Source: Burkholderia ambifaria AMMD
GTDB taxonomy: Bacteria > Pseudomonadota > Gammaproteobacteria > Burkholderiales > Burkholderiaceae
Reading direction: 5' to 3'
DNA length: 64,000 bases
NCBI RefSeq assembly: GCF_000203915.1
Contig: NC_008392.1
Coordinates: 744,001 to 808,000 of the forward strand
Every line of letters begins with the position of its first letter. Position 1 is the first letter of the stretch. This document shows, one piece after another, positions 54,705-62,468 of the stretch. The notes under the pieces were generated by a model. The model did no database searches. It was given only the letters and a program-made list of their open reading frames with translations, and had not been told where the DNA came from. Made by a program: the position numbers and the translations under genes.

Positions 54705-56477
54705 TCACTCGCATGCCGCAAGCGGCTTCGCGCGACCGTAACGGATGGATGCGAGCAGCGCGGGCAAGCGCGGCCGCGTGATGATGCCCGCCACGCCTGC
54801 GTCGATGGCCGCCTCCACAGCCGGATCGTCGTCGGCAAAGATCGGGCCGCTGACCGTCGCGCCGGCGCGCAGCGCCGCGAGCGCGCGACGGAGTGCGCCG
54901 AGATCGGATAGGCCGGAGAAGTCCGCGTCGGCCGACGCGCCGGCGCCATCCTGACTCGCGTGAACGGCGACGGGCGCATGGGCCTCGGCGACGCGGCACA
55001 GGCGCTGCAGGACCGGATCGCTGTCCTCATCGGGAGCGACGACCGCCAGTTCGCCGTCGTAGACGAGGCCCGCGGCGCCGTCGACGGTGACGACGCGCCC
55101 GGCAAGCGCGGCCACGGCGCCTGCGCCACATCCCACCACACACGGACGCCCCAGGGCCCGGCCGACCACCGCGGCATGCGAAGTCGATCCGCCATTTTCG
55201 GTGACGACGGCGCGCGCGGCGATCATCCCGTGCAGATCGTCAGGGCTCGTGGCTGCGCGTACCAGTACGACGTCTTCGCCGAGCCTTGCGCGGCGTTCCG
55301 CTTCGTCCGGGTCCGTCACCACCACGCCGCGTCCGATGCCCGGTGACGCGCCTTCGCCATGCCGCAACGCGTGGCCGCGCGCGGCGGCACCATCGGCGAG
55401 GCGGGGGCGCAGACACGACCGGATCTGGTCGGGCGAAACACGGGAGAGCGCGATTGCGGGCGACACCAGACCCTCGTCGAGCATGTCGACCGCCATGCGA
55501 GCGGCGGCTTCGGGCGAGCGCTTTCCCGTTCGTGCCTGGAGGAGGAACAATTCCCCGCTTTCGATCGTGAACTCGATGTCCTGCATGTCGCCGTGCGCAT
55601 GCTCGAGCAATCTCGCGGCGGCAAGCAGCTTGTCGTATGCATCGGGCAACGTGTCGCGCATCGTATCGAGCGGATGCGGCGTTACCGTGCCGGAGACGAT
55701 GTCCTCGCCCTGCGCGCGGGGCAGGAACTCGCCATAAGGGACCGGCTCGCCCGTCAACGGGTTGCGGCTGAACAGCACGCCGGTCCCGGACCGGTCGTCG
55801 CGATTGCCGAATACCATCGCCTGTACCAGTACTGCCGTGCCGGCATCGTCCGGGATGCCGTGATGAGCACGATATCGTCGCGCACGCGGCGAGTTCCACG
55901 AGCGAAATACCGCGTGCACGGCCATCTCGAGCTGCGCGGAGGCGTCGTCCGGCACCGCGGCCCCGGCCGTGGCAAGCGCGTCGCGCCACGCCGCGGGATC
56001 GTCGCGTGCGGACGGTTCCAGCGGCGGCGCGTCGAGCACGACGCGACTGAACGAGTCAAGGAAGCGGCAATGGGTATCGCGCGCGAAGCGCTGGCTGCCG
56101 CATAACCGCGCAAGCAGGGGCTCCGTCGCGCTCGTGATACCGACATTCAGCACCGTATCCATCATGCCGGGCATCGAGACCGCCGCGCCGGAGCGCACCG
56201 ATATCAGCAGCGGAGCGGGACCGCCGCCGAAGGCTCGGCCCGTGCGTGCTTCCAGCCACGCGATGCCTGCCGCGATTTCTTGGTCAATGCCGCGTGGCGC
56301 GGCTTCATCGGACAGGTATGCATGGCACGCGCGAGTGGTCACGACGAACGCCGGCGGCACGTTCAGCCCCACGGCGGACATGTGCGCGATCGACCAGCCT
56401 TTCCCGCCAATCTGCTCTCTCGGCGGAAAATCGCCGCCGTCGAAACCCAGGACCCATGTTCCGAATGAGATGGCCAT
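54705..56477 (-). CDS. PPDK-like protein lacking the C-terminal PEP/pyruvate barrel
   Basis: This 590-residue protein corresponds to the first two functional parts of pyruvate phosphate dikinase. The ATP-grasp half contains GGKGWSIAHM, ISVRSGAAVSMPGMMDTVLN, GTGVLFSRNP and DIEFTIESGELFLLQARTGK. The swivelling domain has phospho-carrier His434 in NGGSTSHAAVVGRALGRPC. PPDK is normally about 870-900 residues; the C-terminal TIM barrel that binds PEP/pyruvate is absent, and the last 110 residues are not that barrel. It should therefore make a phospho-His from ATP and pass it to an unknown acceptor. AGGA precedes the ATG. Its neighbours are a free swivel protein and a large novel protein. Confidence 0.88.
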   Translation of the reverse strand: MAISFGTWVLGFDGGDFPPREQIGGKGWSIAHMSAVGLNVPPAFVVTTRACHAYLSDEAAPRGIDQEIAAGIAWLEARTGRAFGGGPAPLLISVRSGAAVSMPGMMDTVLNVGITSATEPLLARLCGSQRFARDTHCRFLDSFSRVVLDAPPLEPSARDDPAAWRDALATAGAAVPDDASAQLEMAVHAVFRSWNSPRARRYRAHHGIPDDAGTAVLVQAMVFGNRDDRSGTGVLFSRNPLTGEPVPYGEFLPRAQGEDIVSGTVTPHPLDTMRDTLPDAYDKLLAAARLLEHAHGDMQDIEFTIESGELFLLQARTGKRSPEAAARMAVDMLDEGLVSPAIALSRVSPDQIRSCLRPRLADGAAARGHALRHGEGASPGIGRGVVVTDPDEAERRARLGEDVVLVRAATSPDDLHGMIAARAVVTENGGSTSHAAVVGRALGRPCVVGCGAGAVAALAGRVVTVDGAAGLVYDGELAVVAPDEDSDPVLQRLCRVAEAHAPVAVHASQDGAGASADADFSGLSDLGALRRALAALRAGATVSGPIFADDDPAVEAAIDAGVAGIITRPRLPALLASIRYGRAKPLAACE

Positions 56478-56486
56478 GTGCGTGTC

Positions 56487-58667
56487 CTATTCGGTGCGTT
56501 GGCGGCCGACGATCCTGAGCAGATCCTCGTGCAACTGGAACCACACGGTGTGATAGCTATCGATGTTCGCGTCGCTTACCCACTGGATCGCGCCTGCGTC
56601 GATCTTCTCCAGCGCCTCTTGCAAGCGCGACCGGTAATTGTCGATGCGCGGCACCGCCTGCGCCAGACGCACCAGGATGTCGTCGACGCGATCGTGCAAC
56701 CCGCATAGCCTGTCGATCAGCGCAAAGTCGTGCTCGTGGTCCTGATGATCGTTGGCGATGCGCTGTCCGCCGAGCTCCACGGTTTGCCAATCGGTGATCA
56801 ACGCCTTCAACCGGCTGTTGATCCGCTCGAACGCTTCGTAGTGCGCGACGAACGTTTCGTCTGCGCATGCGTCTGCGTATTCGTTTGCATAGTGCGCGTC
56901 GAGCGCGATGCGTGCGAGCGGGCTCAGCACGAATCTGCCGTCGATCTCGATCGCGCGTCCGCCGACCGTGGCGGTGTTCAGCACGGCAAGCGTCTGCTCC
57001 GCGCCCAAGCCGGACAGTGCCTCGATGTCGGCGGGGAGCGCATTCGGCTTCAATGCCAGGCAACGGAGTACCGAATACAAGGCATTCGTGAGTGCGGCGC
57101 GCCGATCGAGCGAATGGGTGGCGGCGCGCTCGTGCAGGTGCCGCGAATGACGCCGTTCGTGCCGGTACAGCGCATCGGCCTGCGGCGTGTCGCGATGGTA
57201 TGCGACCCAGGTCTCGCACAGATAGCGAAAGCGCGCGGAGCTGGCTGCAGGCTCGTGCGTGCGAGCCGCTGCGTTGTAATCCGCCACGCTGAGTATGCCT
57301 CGTGTCGTCAGGTAGCGGTCGGTCTTCGCGGCGAGATGCGATGTACCGCGTCGAAGTCCGCCTGTCGACGCGGCGAAGTCGCGGTTTTCGACAACGGAGC
57401 AGGGCAGCGGTGTCATCATCCGTGCCGGGCGATCGGCATGCTGCATCATCACGAACGGCGACGCCTGCTGGCTCGGCATGGACATCGCGCCCACCAGTTC
57501 GCCGAGCACGCATTCGGCGAATTCGTCATTGAGTAGCGGCCGGAAGCGTTCGGCGCGCGGATCGATCGTAAACCAGTCGTCGGACTCGAAGACGCCGGCA
57601 ACATGCGCGAGATTTCTCATCGCCGAGTTGTAGACGAGCGCGCCGGCGTCGAGCAGCTGGTCGCGCGACCAGCCGGCAATGCGCGTCCAGAGCTTCGTCA
57701 TTGCGTCGCGGATCCGGTCCGTGAGATCACGGAAAATCGACGTCAGTTCGTCGGCCGATGCCATGCCCACCGGTATGAAGCCATCCGACAGCGGATCGGA
57801 CGTGTAGAGCCCGACGCCGGTGATCATGTCGGACGTGAATTCGGGGGTGCTTTCGAAACTGCCCCAATCATCGACGATGTCGAAATGGCAGCCTCGCGTC
57901 GCGAGCGTCACGGTCAGATTGTTGTACGGCATGTTGGCGGCAACACCATCGAGCCACGGCAGCCCACCTTCGCCGAGGTCCATGAAATCGCGCACCAGCA
58001 TCTGCTGCGCATCGTCGATGCGGTACGGCCCCGAGTTGTGCAGGTTGATCCGGCTTTCGCACGCCGCGACGAAACAGTACTGCGAGGCCGTCGCCATGAA
58101 GTTGTGAGCCGCGTCGTGAAGCGCATCGCCGGGTCGGCACGGGTAGAGATCGGCCGCGAACACCTCGAGCGTGCGGTCCGGAAGAATCTGAGAACGGTGC
58201 CCGTATTCTCGGCTGCTCAAGCGGTTGTCGTTGCGGCGCCATGCGAGCTGGAAACGCCGCCAGAAGTCGAGAAGATAGACGACGTCCTGCGCGGCGTCCT
58301 GTGGCCGCAGCATGCCCATCGACAGCAGCCATTCACGGCCGAGCAGGTAATGCGTGGGCAGCAGCCAGCCCATCTGCGCACTCTGGAGCTTGATGCCGAG
58401 ATTGCGCGCACGGTCGGCGATGTCTTCGGCCTTCATGCTCGTCTCGATCTTGCGCAGCAGCGCAGGCATTTTGTAGAAGGCGTTCAGTAATGCAAACAGG
58501 CTGCACGCGGAGAGCGGAAACAGCGACGAGCGCTGCACGGTACGCGTGACCGCCAGCCAGTGCGTTTCGTCGCCCCACTGCTGGATCGCATGGTTGGCCT
58601 CGAGTATTTGCAGATAGGTCAGGTCGGAACCGACGTTGACATGGGAGTGGTCGTGGGGGGCGTTCAT
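56487..58667 (-). CDS. 726-residue protein of unknown function linked to the PPDK-like gene
   Basis: I do not recognise the N-terminal 540 residues, which are mostly helical, rich in Arg, His, Trp and Asp, and contain LHDAAHNFMATASQYC, DMITGVGLYTSDPLSDGF and WTRIAGWSRDQLLDAG. The last 180 residues look like a winged-helix segment (RAALTNALYSVLRCLAL ... GRFVLSPLARIAL), then FERINSRLKALITDWQTVE and a final SYHTVWFQLHEDLLRIVG. From memory, this C-terminal pattern occurs in short proteins near truncated PPDK genes of actinobacteria. No signal peptide or membrane segment is seen. Its start overlaps the swivel gene stop by ATGA, and the PPDK-like gene follows 9 bases later. It may be the missing acceptor or catalytic partner of the phospho-His chain. 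Confidence 0.8.
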   Translation of the reverse strand: MNAPHDHSHVNVGSDLTYLQILEANHAIQQWGDETHWLAVTRTVQRSSLFPLSACSLFALLNAFYKMPALLRKIETSMKAEDIADRARNLGIKLQSAQMGWLLPTHYLLGREWLLSMGMLRPQDAAQDVVYLLDFWRRFQLAWRRNDNRLSSREYGHRSQILPDRTLEVFAADLYPCRPGDALHDAAHNFMATASQYCFVAACESRINLHNSGPYRIDDAQQMLVRDFMDLGEGGLPWLDGVAANMPYNNLTVTLATRGCHFDIVDDWGSFESTPEFTSDMITGVGLYTSDPLSDGFIPVGMASADELTSIFRDLTDRIRDAMTKLWTRIAGWSRDQLLDAGALVYNSAMRNLAHVAGVFESDDWFTIDPRAERFRPLLNDEFAECVLGELVGAMSMPSQQASPFVMMQHADRPARMMTPLPCSVVENRDFAASTGGLRRGTSHLAAKTDRYLTTRGILSVADYNAAARTHEPAASSARFRYLCETWVAYHRDTPQADALYRHERRHSRHLHERAATHSLDRRAALTNALYSVLRCLALKPNALPADIEALSGLGAEQTLAVLNTATVGGRAIEIDGRFVLSPLARIALDAHYANEYADACADETFVAHYEAFERINSRLKALITDWQTVELGGQRIANDHQDHEHDFALIDRLCGLHDRVDDILVRLAQAVPRIDNYRSRLQEALEKIDAGAIQWVSDANIDSYHTVWFQLHEDLLRIVGRQRTE

Positions 58668-59404
58668 CGCGCGAATCTCCAGATGCGGGCCGTGCTTTCT
58701 CGTCCTGCCTGATAGTCCTGCGCGGTTTTCGCGGCCGCGCTCGCTTCGATTTCGATCCGGTCGCCGTCGCGAATGCCGCTGATGCGCGCATTCATCAGGC
58801 AGGGGATGCCGTACTCGCGGGCCAGGATGCCCAGATGCGAGCGAACGGTGCCGCTCGCGCAAATGATGCCCTTGAACCGGTCGATGATGGGTGCTGTGAG
58901 CGTGCAGCCGCTGTCGTCGATGATCGCGATCGTGTCGGGCGGCACACCGTTCTGCATGTACCGGATCACCTGATCGCTGGTGCGGACGTAGCGTGCAACC
59001 CCGTCGACATCTGCCGCATGCCGGACGACGTTGTCGCCGGTGCCGCGCTGCTCGCGGCCATTCGCGTCGATCGATCCCGTGATGGCGTCGTGGTGCTCGA
59101 AACTGAACGCGGATACGTCCACGCCCAGGCCCGTGGCATCCTTGTAGGCATCGGGTCGTTCGCGCAGCGAGACCAGCGAGGTCGACGTAAACCGATAGCC
59201 CGTTGCAAGCGCCTGCTGTTCGATGCGCTCGATATCCTGTCGGGTAATCAACGCATCGGCGCTTCCAAATACGAACGACGTCCAGTCTTCGCCGCTCTGC
59301 GCGAACTGACGGCGCACCAGCGCACGGACCATGCCGTTGACCGCTTCGGCGAGAAGCGATGCAGGCGTCCCTCCGTACCAATTCTTCGCGGGAAATTTTT
59401 TCAT
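58664..59404 (-). CDS. Stand-alone PEP-utiliser-type swivelling domain protein
   Basis: The C-terminal 100 residues of this 246-residue protein match the mobile phospho-His domain of PEP-utilising enzymes: GIICASGTVRSHLGILAREY with His190, then GIPCLMNARISGIRDGD. The first 140 residues are not recognised (KNWYGGTPASLLAEAVNG ... RYVRTSDQVIRYMQNG). ATG at 59404 is preferred to a TTG at 59425. It is the first gene of the minus-strand unit and overlaps the 726-residue gene by ATGA. The unit thus encodes two separate swivel domains, this one and that of the PPDK-like protein. A role as phosphate or acyl shuttle for the novel protein is inference. Confidence 0.8.
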   Translation of the reverse strand: MKKFPAKNWYGGTPASLLAEAVNGMVRALVRRQFAQSGEDWTSFVFGSADALITRQDIERIEQQALATGYRFTSTSLVSLRERPDAYKDATGLGVDVSAFSFEHHDAITGSIDANGREQRGTGDNVVRHAADVDGVARYVRTSDQVIRYMQNGVPPDTIAIIDDSGCTLTAPIIDRFKGIICASGTVRSHLGILAREYGIPCLMNARISGIRDGDRIEIEASAAAKTAQDYQAGRESTARIWRFAR

Positions 59405-59769
59405 TATCAGTCTCGACTTTTCCAATGCACGATCGCGTTAAGAAAAAGGAGCCGTCGTTTGGTCAACTACGACGAATTACGGGCGTATTGGACGAGTATT
59501 TTCGAACTCGCTCATGGATTGCCGCAGCGTAGACGCATGTCGCGTGAAAATCTTTGAACGATTGTGAAGCGATGCCGACGCGATGCCATTCAGATCGAAT
59601 CGGTCACAAATGTTGACTTTCGGGATGCAGGTGGCCGTCCTATGCTGAACGCTCCCGATCAACACGTGCCGGGAATCCACCACGTCGGTCGAGGACTGGC
59701 CGCGCGGTTTTGGCAGGCATTCCACCGTTTCCCCGCTTCACCTGAACGTCATGCTCTTTTGGAGATTCG
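59405..59769. other. Divergent promoter region of the two right-hand units
   Basis: These 365 bases separate the minus-strand unit starting at 59404 from the plus-strand unit starting at 59770, so both promoters should lie here. The left half is AT-richer (for example TTAAGAAAAAGG near 59433). TTGACT at 59612-59617 resembles a -35 element, but the nearest -10-like hexamer (TATGCT, 59641) is 23 bases away, too far for sigma70. I see no ORF and no clear lux-type palindrome. Confidence 0.45.
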
Positions 59770-60732
59770 ATGATATTGCCGGAGGACGTAAGGTTTCATA
59801 CACCCGTCGACGTTTCGTACGACTGGGCGGAGACGAATTTTTTCTCGGTCTATGTGCCGGAGGCCAACATTACGGCCTGGGTGTACACGATAGCGAGGCC
59901 GGGCATAGGCGCCTTCGTGGCCGACGTGTCGATGATCGACAGCCTGGGAAGGACGTCGCTCGAGGCGCTGTATGTCGATTTTCAGCAGCATCTGCCGATG
60001 CCGGAACGCCTTGAGCACTACGAGCTGCCCAATGGCCTCAGCGTTCGAACGATGAACGAGCCGCGCGATTACCAGGTCGACTACGTCGGCGTGGACGGCA
60101 CCGAGCTGCATTGGACCGTGCGGGGCCTGATGGAGCCGTACGACATTCACGACAAGTCGATGGATCCGCTGGCTTGCGCGGATGTCGACACGACCGGCTT
60201 CGGCGCCGCGTACGCGAATCATTTCGACATGACGGTGCACGTCACAGGCACGCTGAAAGTACGCGGACGTATTCATGAAGTGGATTGCGTATCGACCATG
60301 GACCACAGCTGGGGGCCGCGTAACGAGCGCGGGTTGCGCCCGATGGGCTGGGTGAATGCCAGCTTCTCCCGATCGCTCGCGTTCCAGACGATCTGGACCT
60401 TCGAGCCGTTCGCGGACGGTTGGCATCAATTCAAGCTCGCTCACGGCTACGCATTCGTCGACGGGAAAGTGCGCGGGCTCGTATCCGGACGCCAGCGGGC
60501 GGTTCGGCGCGGCGCGTTTCCGTTCAGTTACGAGCAGGTGCTCGTCGATGTCGACGAGGTCGAACACCATTTGCTCGGCGTCCCGGTTGCACAGCATCCA
60601 TGGGCTTGCTACAGCAACACCATGCCCGTGCTGTCGATGATGCGCTGGTTCTACAAAGGCCAGGAGGGATATGGACAGGCTCAGGAGAATTGGCCGCTCG
60701 ACAAGTTTACGGGGCTGGGAATCCGGTCATGA
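59770..60732 (+). CDS. Hydroxyneurosporene-synthase/AttH-like protein
   Basis: This 320-residue soluble protein is made mostly of beta strands. GRIHEVDCVSTMDHSWGPR, with its DHSWGPR motif near residue 180, and the surrounding pattern recall proteins related to hydroxyneurosporene synthase/AttH (lipocalin-like, now several DUFs such as DUF7064/7065). GGAG at 59760-59764 supports the ATG at 59770. Members act on hydrophobic substrates as hydratases or cyclases or have no known activity, so a precise reaction is not assigned. It heads a unit with an ACP, KASIII and an oxidoreductase. Confidence 0.72.
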   Translation: MILPEDVRFHTPVDVSYDWAETNFFSVYVPEANITAWVYTIARPGIGAFVADVSMIDSLGRTSLEALYVDFQQHLPMPERLEHYELPNGLSVRTMNEPRDYQVDYVGVDGTELHWTVRGLMEPYDIHDKSMDPLACADVDTTGFGAAYANHFDMTVHVTGTLKVRGRIHEVDCVSTMDHSWGPRNERGLRPMGWVNASFSRSLAFQTIWTFEPFADGWHQFKLAHGYAFVDGKVRGLVSGRQRAVRRGAFPFSYEQVLVDVDEVEHHLLGVPVAQHPWACYSNTMPVLSMMRWFYKGQEGYGQAQENWPLDKFTGLGIRS

Positions 60733-60941
60733 CGGCAAGGCCGTCGACATGCGCGCAGCTCGCGGAAAACGTTCATGCGAGGGAGCGCCATGCTCGCGCT
60801 TGCGGTACTTTCAGCAGTGACAATCGTTCACTTTCAACGGGACATGCTGAACCTATGATGTTCTCGAAGCAGTCGGAAAGTAACCTCGACATTTCACCGT
60901 GTCTGAACAACATGCTCTTCAACCGTATCGGGAGTAGTGCC

Positions 60942-61232
60942 ATGACGACTCAAACCCTTGCGCCGAATTCGAATGCCGTTCCACAACCGGACCGTGCGTC
61001 GATCACGACCGACGATATCCTCGCCGCGATCAAGACGTGGATGCGCGAACAGAATCTCGGCGAGCCGTCCGATCTGAACGCAACCTTCTCCGATTCCGGT
61101 TTCGACTCGCTGGATTCCGTCCAGCTGTCTTTTTTTCTCCAGGACGAGTTTGGCGTTCAGATCGACGAGACCGTGCTGTACAACTATCCGACGTTTGCAA
61201 CACTGATCGACTACGTGAAGGCCCGGCTCTGA
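60942..61232 (+). CDS. Acyl carrier protein, second paralog
   Basis: This 96-residue ACP has the attachment site Ser56 in FSDSGFDSLDSVQLSFFL and the TVLYNYPTF stretch also found in the ACP at 52352. GGGAG precedes the ATG at 60942. The gap of 209 bases to the previous gene holds no other gene and may contain an extra promoter. Its close resemblance to the first ACP and its place before the second KASIII suggest that an ACP-KASIII pair was duplicated as a unit. Confidence 0.93.
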   Translation: MTTQTLAPNSNAVPQPDRASITTDDILAAIKTWMREQNLGEPSDLNATFSDSGFDSLDSVQLSFFLQDEFGVQIDETVLYNYPTFATLIDYVKARL

Positions 61233-61348
61233 GCGCGCTCGCGCACAGGTGAATGAAAGTACGACCGGGAAGGCCTTGATCGTCGTCTGGCCGAACGGTC
61301 TGCGGCGGCCAGTCATCTGAACGCAATGCATAGCAGGACCGAATCGAC

Positions 61349-62386
61349 ATGATCGAAAGTTCTCCTCAAGATAGTGAGCGCGGTGCGCGTCACACATCTA
61401 CTCGCCTGAACGCACCGTTTCGCTCTTGCGTAATCGGTTGCGGCTCCGCTCTGCCGGAGCGGCGTGTGACGAACGATGAACTGGCACGGACGGTGGATAC
61501 GTCCGACGAGTGGATCGTCAGGCGTTCAGGCATCCGCGAACGAAGGATCGCGGCGGCGCACGAGAAAACCTCGGATTTCGCGATTGCCGCAGCCCGCCGT
61601 GCGCTGGAGCGGGCCGATCTGACCGGCGCCGATCTCGACCTGCTCATCGTCGCGACGACCACCGCCGATCAGACGGTGCCATCGACCGCCGCGCGCGTGC
61701 AGGCCGCGATCGGAATGCATCAAGGCGCCGCTTTCGATGTGAATGCGGCCTGTTCGGGGTTCGTGTACGCCCTTTCGGTGGCAGACAGCATGATGCGGCT
61801 CGGGCAAGTCGGTACCGCTCTGGTGATCGGCGCGGAAACGCTGTCGCGCATCGTCGACTGGACCGAACGTGAGAGTTGCGTACTGTTCGGCGACGGTGCC
61901 GGCGCCGTGATCCTGCGGGCCGAGCCCAGTGACGGCAGCACGAACCAGCGTGGTGTGCTCTCCACGCACCTGCATTCGGACGGACGGCATCAGGACAAGA
62001 TTCGCACGGATGGAGGCGTGTCGTCGACCGGGACGGTCGGCAAGGTGCGCCTCGAAGGGCGCGAGGTGTTCCTGCATGCCGTCATGAATCTCACTGCCGT
62101 GGCGGACGAGGCACTCGCCGCGACCGGCTTGTCGCGCGATGACGTCGACTGGCTGGTCCCGCATCAGGCCAACCAGCGCATCGTCGAAACCGTGGGACAG
62201 CAACTGCACATTCCGGCCGAGAAGACCGTGCTGACCGTCGATCGCCATGCCAATACCTCCGCGGCGTCGATCCCGCTTGCGCTGGATGCGGCGGTGACGG
62301 ACGGACGTGTGAAGGAGGGCGACCTCGTGCTGCTCGCATCGATGGGTGGCGGCTTTACGTGGGGATCGGCATTGCTGCGCTGGTAA
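61349..62386 (+). CDS. KASIII (FabH-like) ketoacyl synthase, second paralog
   Basis: This 345-residue KASIII enzyme has nucleophile Cys135 in NAACSGF, His in PHQANQR and Asn in [10 protein letters not shown]. It is similar along its full length to the KASIII at 52751-53743 but has about 15 extra N-terminal residues. AGGA lies upstream of the ATG. Two KASIII enzymes in one locus could use different starters or form a heteromeric enzyme. It follows the second ACP. Confidence 0.95.
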   Translation: MIESSPQDSERGARHTSTRLNAPFRSCVIGCGSALPERRVTNDELARTVDTSDEWIVRRSGIRERRIAAAHEKTSDFAIAAARRALERADLTGADLDLLIVATTTADQTVPSTAARVQAAIGMHQGAAFDVNAACSGFVYALSVADSMMRLGQVGTALVIGAETLSRIVDWTERESCVLFGDGAGAVILRAEPSDGSTNQRGVLSTHLHSDGRHQDKIRTDGGVSSTGTVGKVRLEGREVFLHAVMNLTAVADEALAATGLSRDDVDWLVPHQANQRIVETVGQQLHIPAEKTVLTVDRHANTSAASIPLALDAAVTDGRVKEGDLVLLASMGGGFTWGSALLRW

Positions 62387-62468
62387 TCGAAGGGCGCAGC
62401 TGACGGCGCCCCGCATGCAAGCCGCGATAGCCGGCCTCATCCCGACCCCGACGAGCAAGGATTCGACC

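Noticed and set aside
56487..59381. One 964-residue protein covering the 726-residue gene plus an N-terminal extension
   Set aside because: The extension is a wrong-frame reading of the swivel-domain gene, which itself has a clear motif and overlaps the ATG at 58667 by ATGA.
59612..59646. TTGACT and TATGCT as promoter of the AttH-like gene
   Set aside because: The spacing is 23 bases, outside the usual 16-19.
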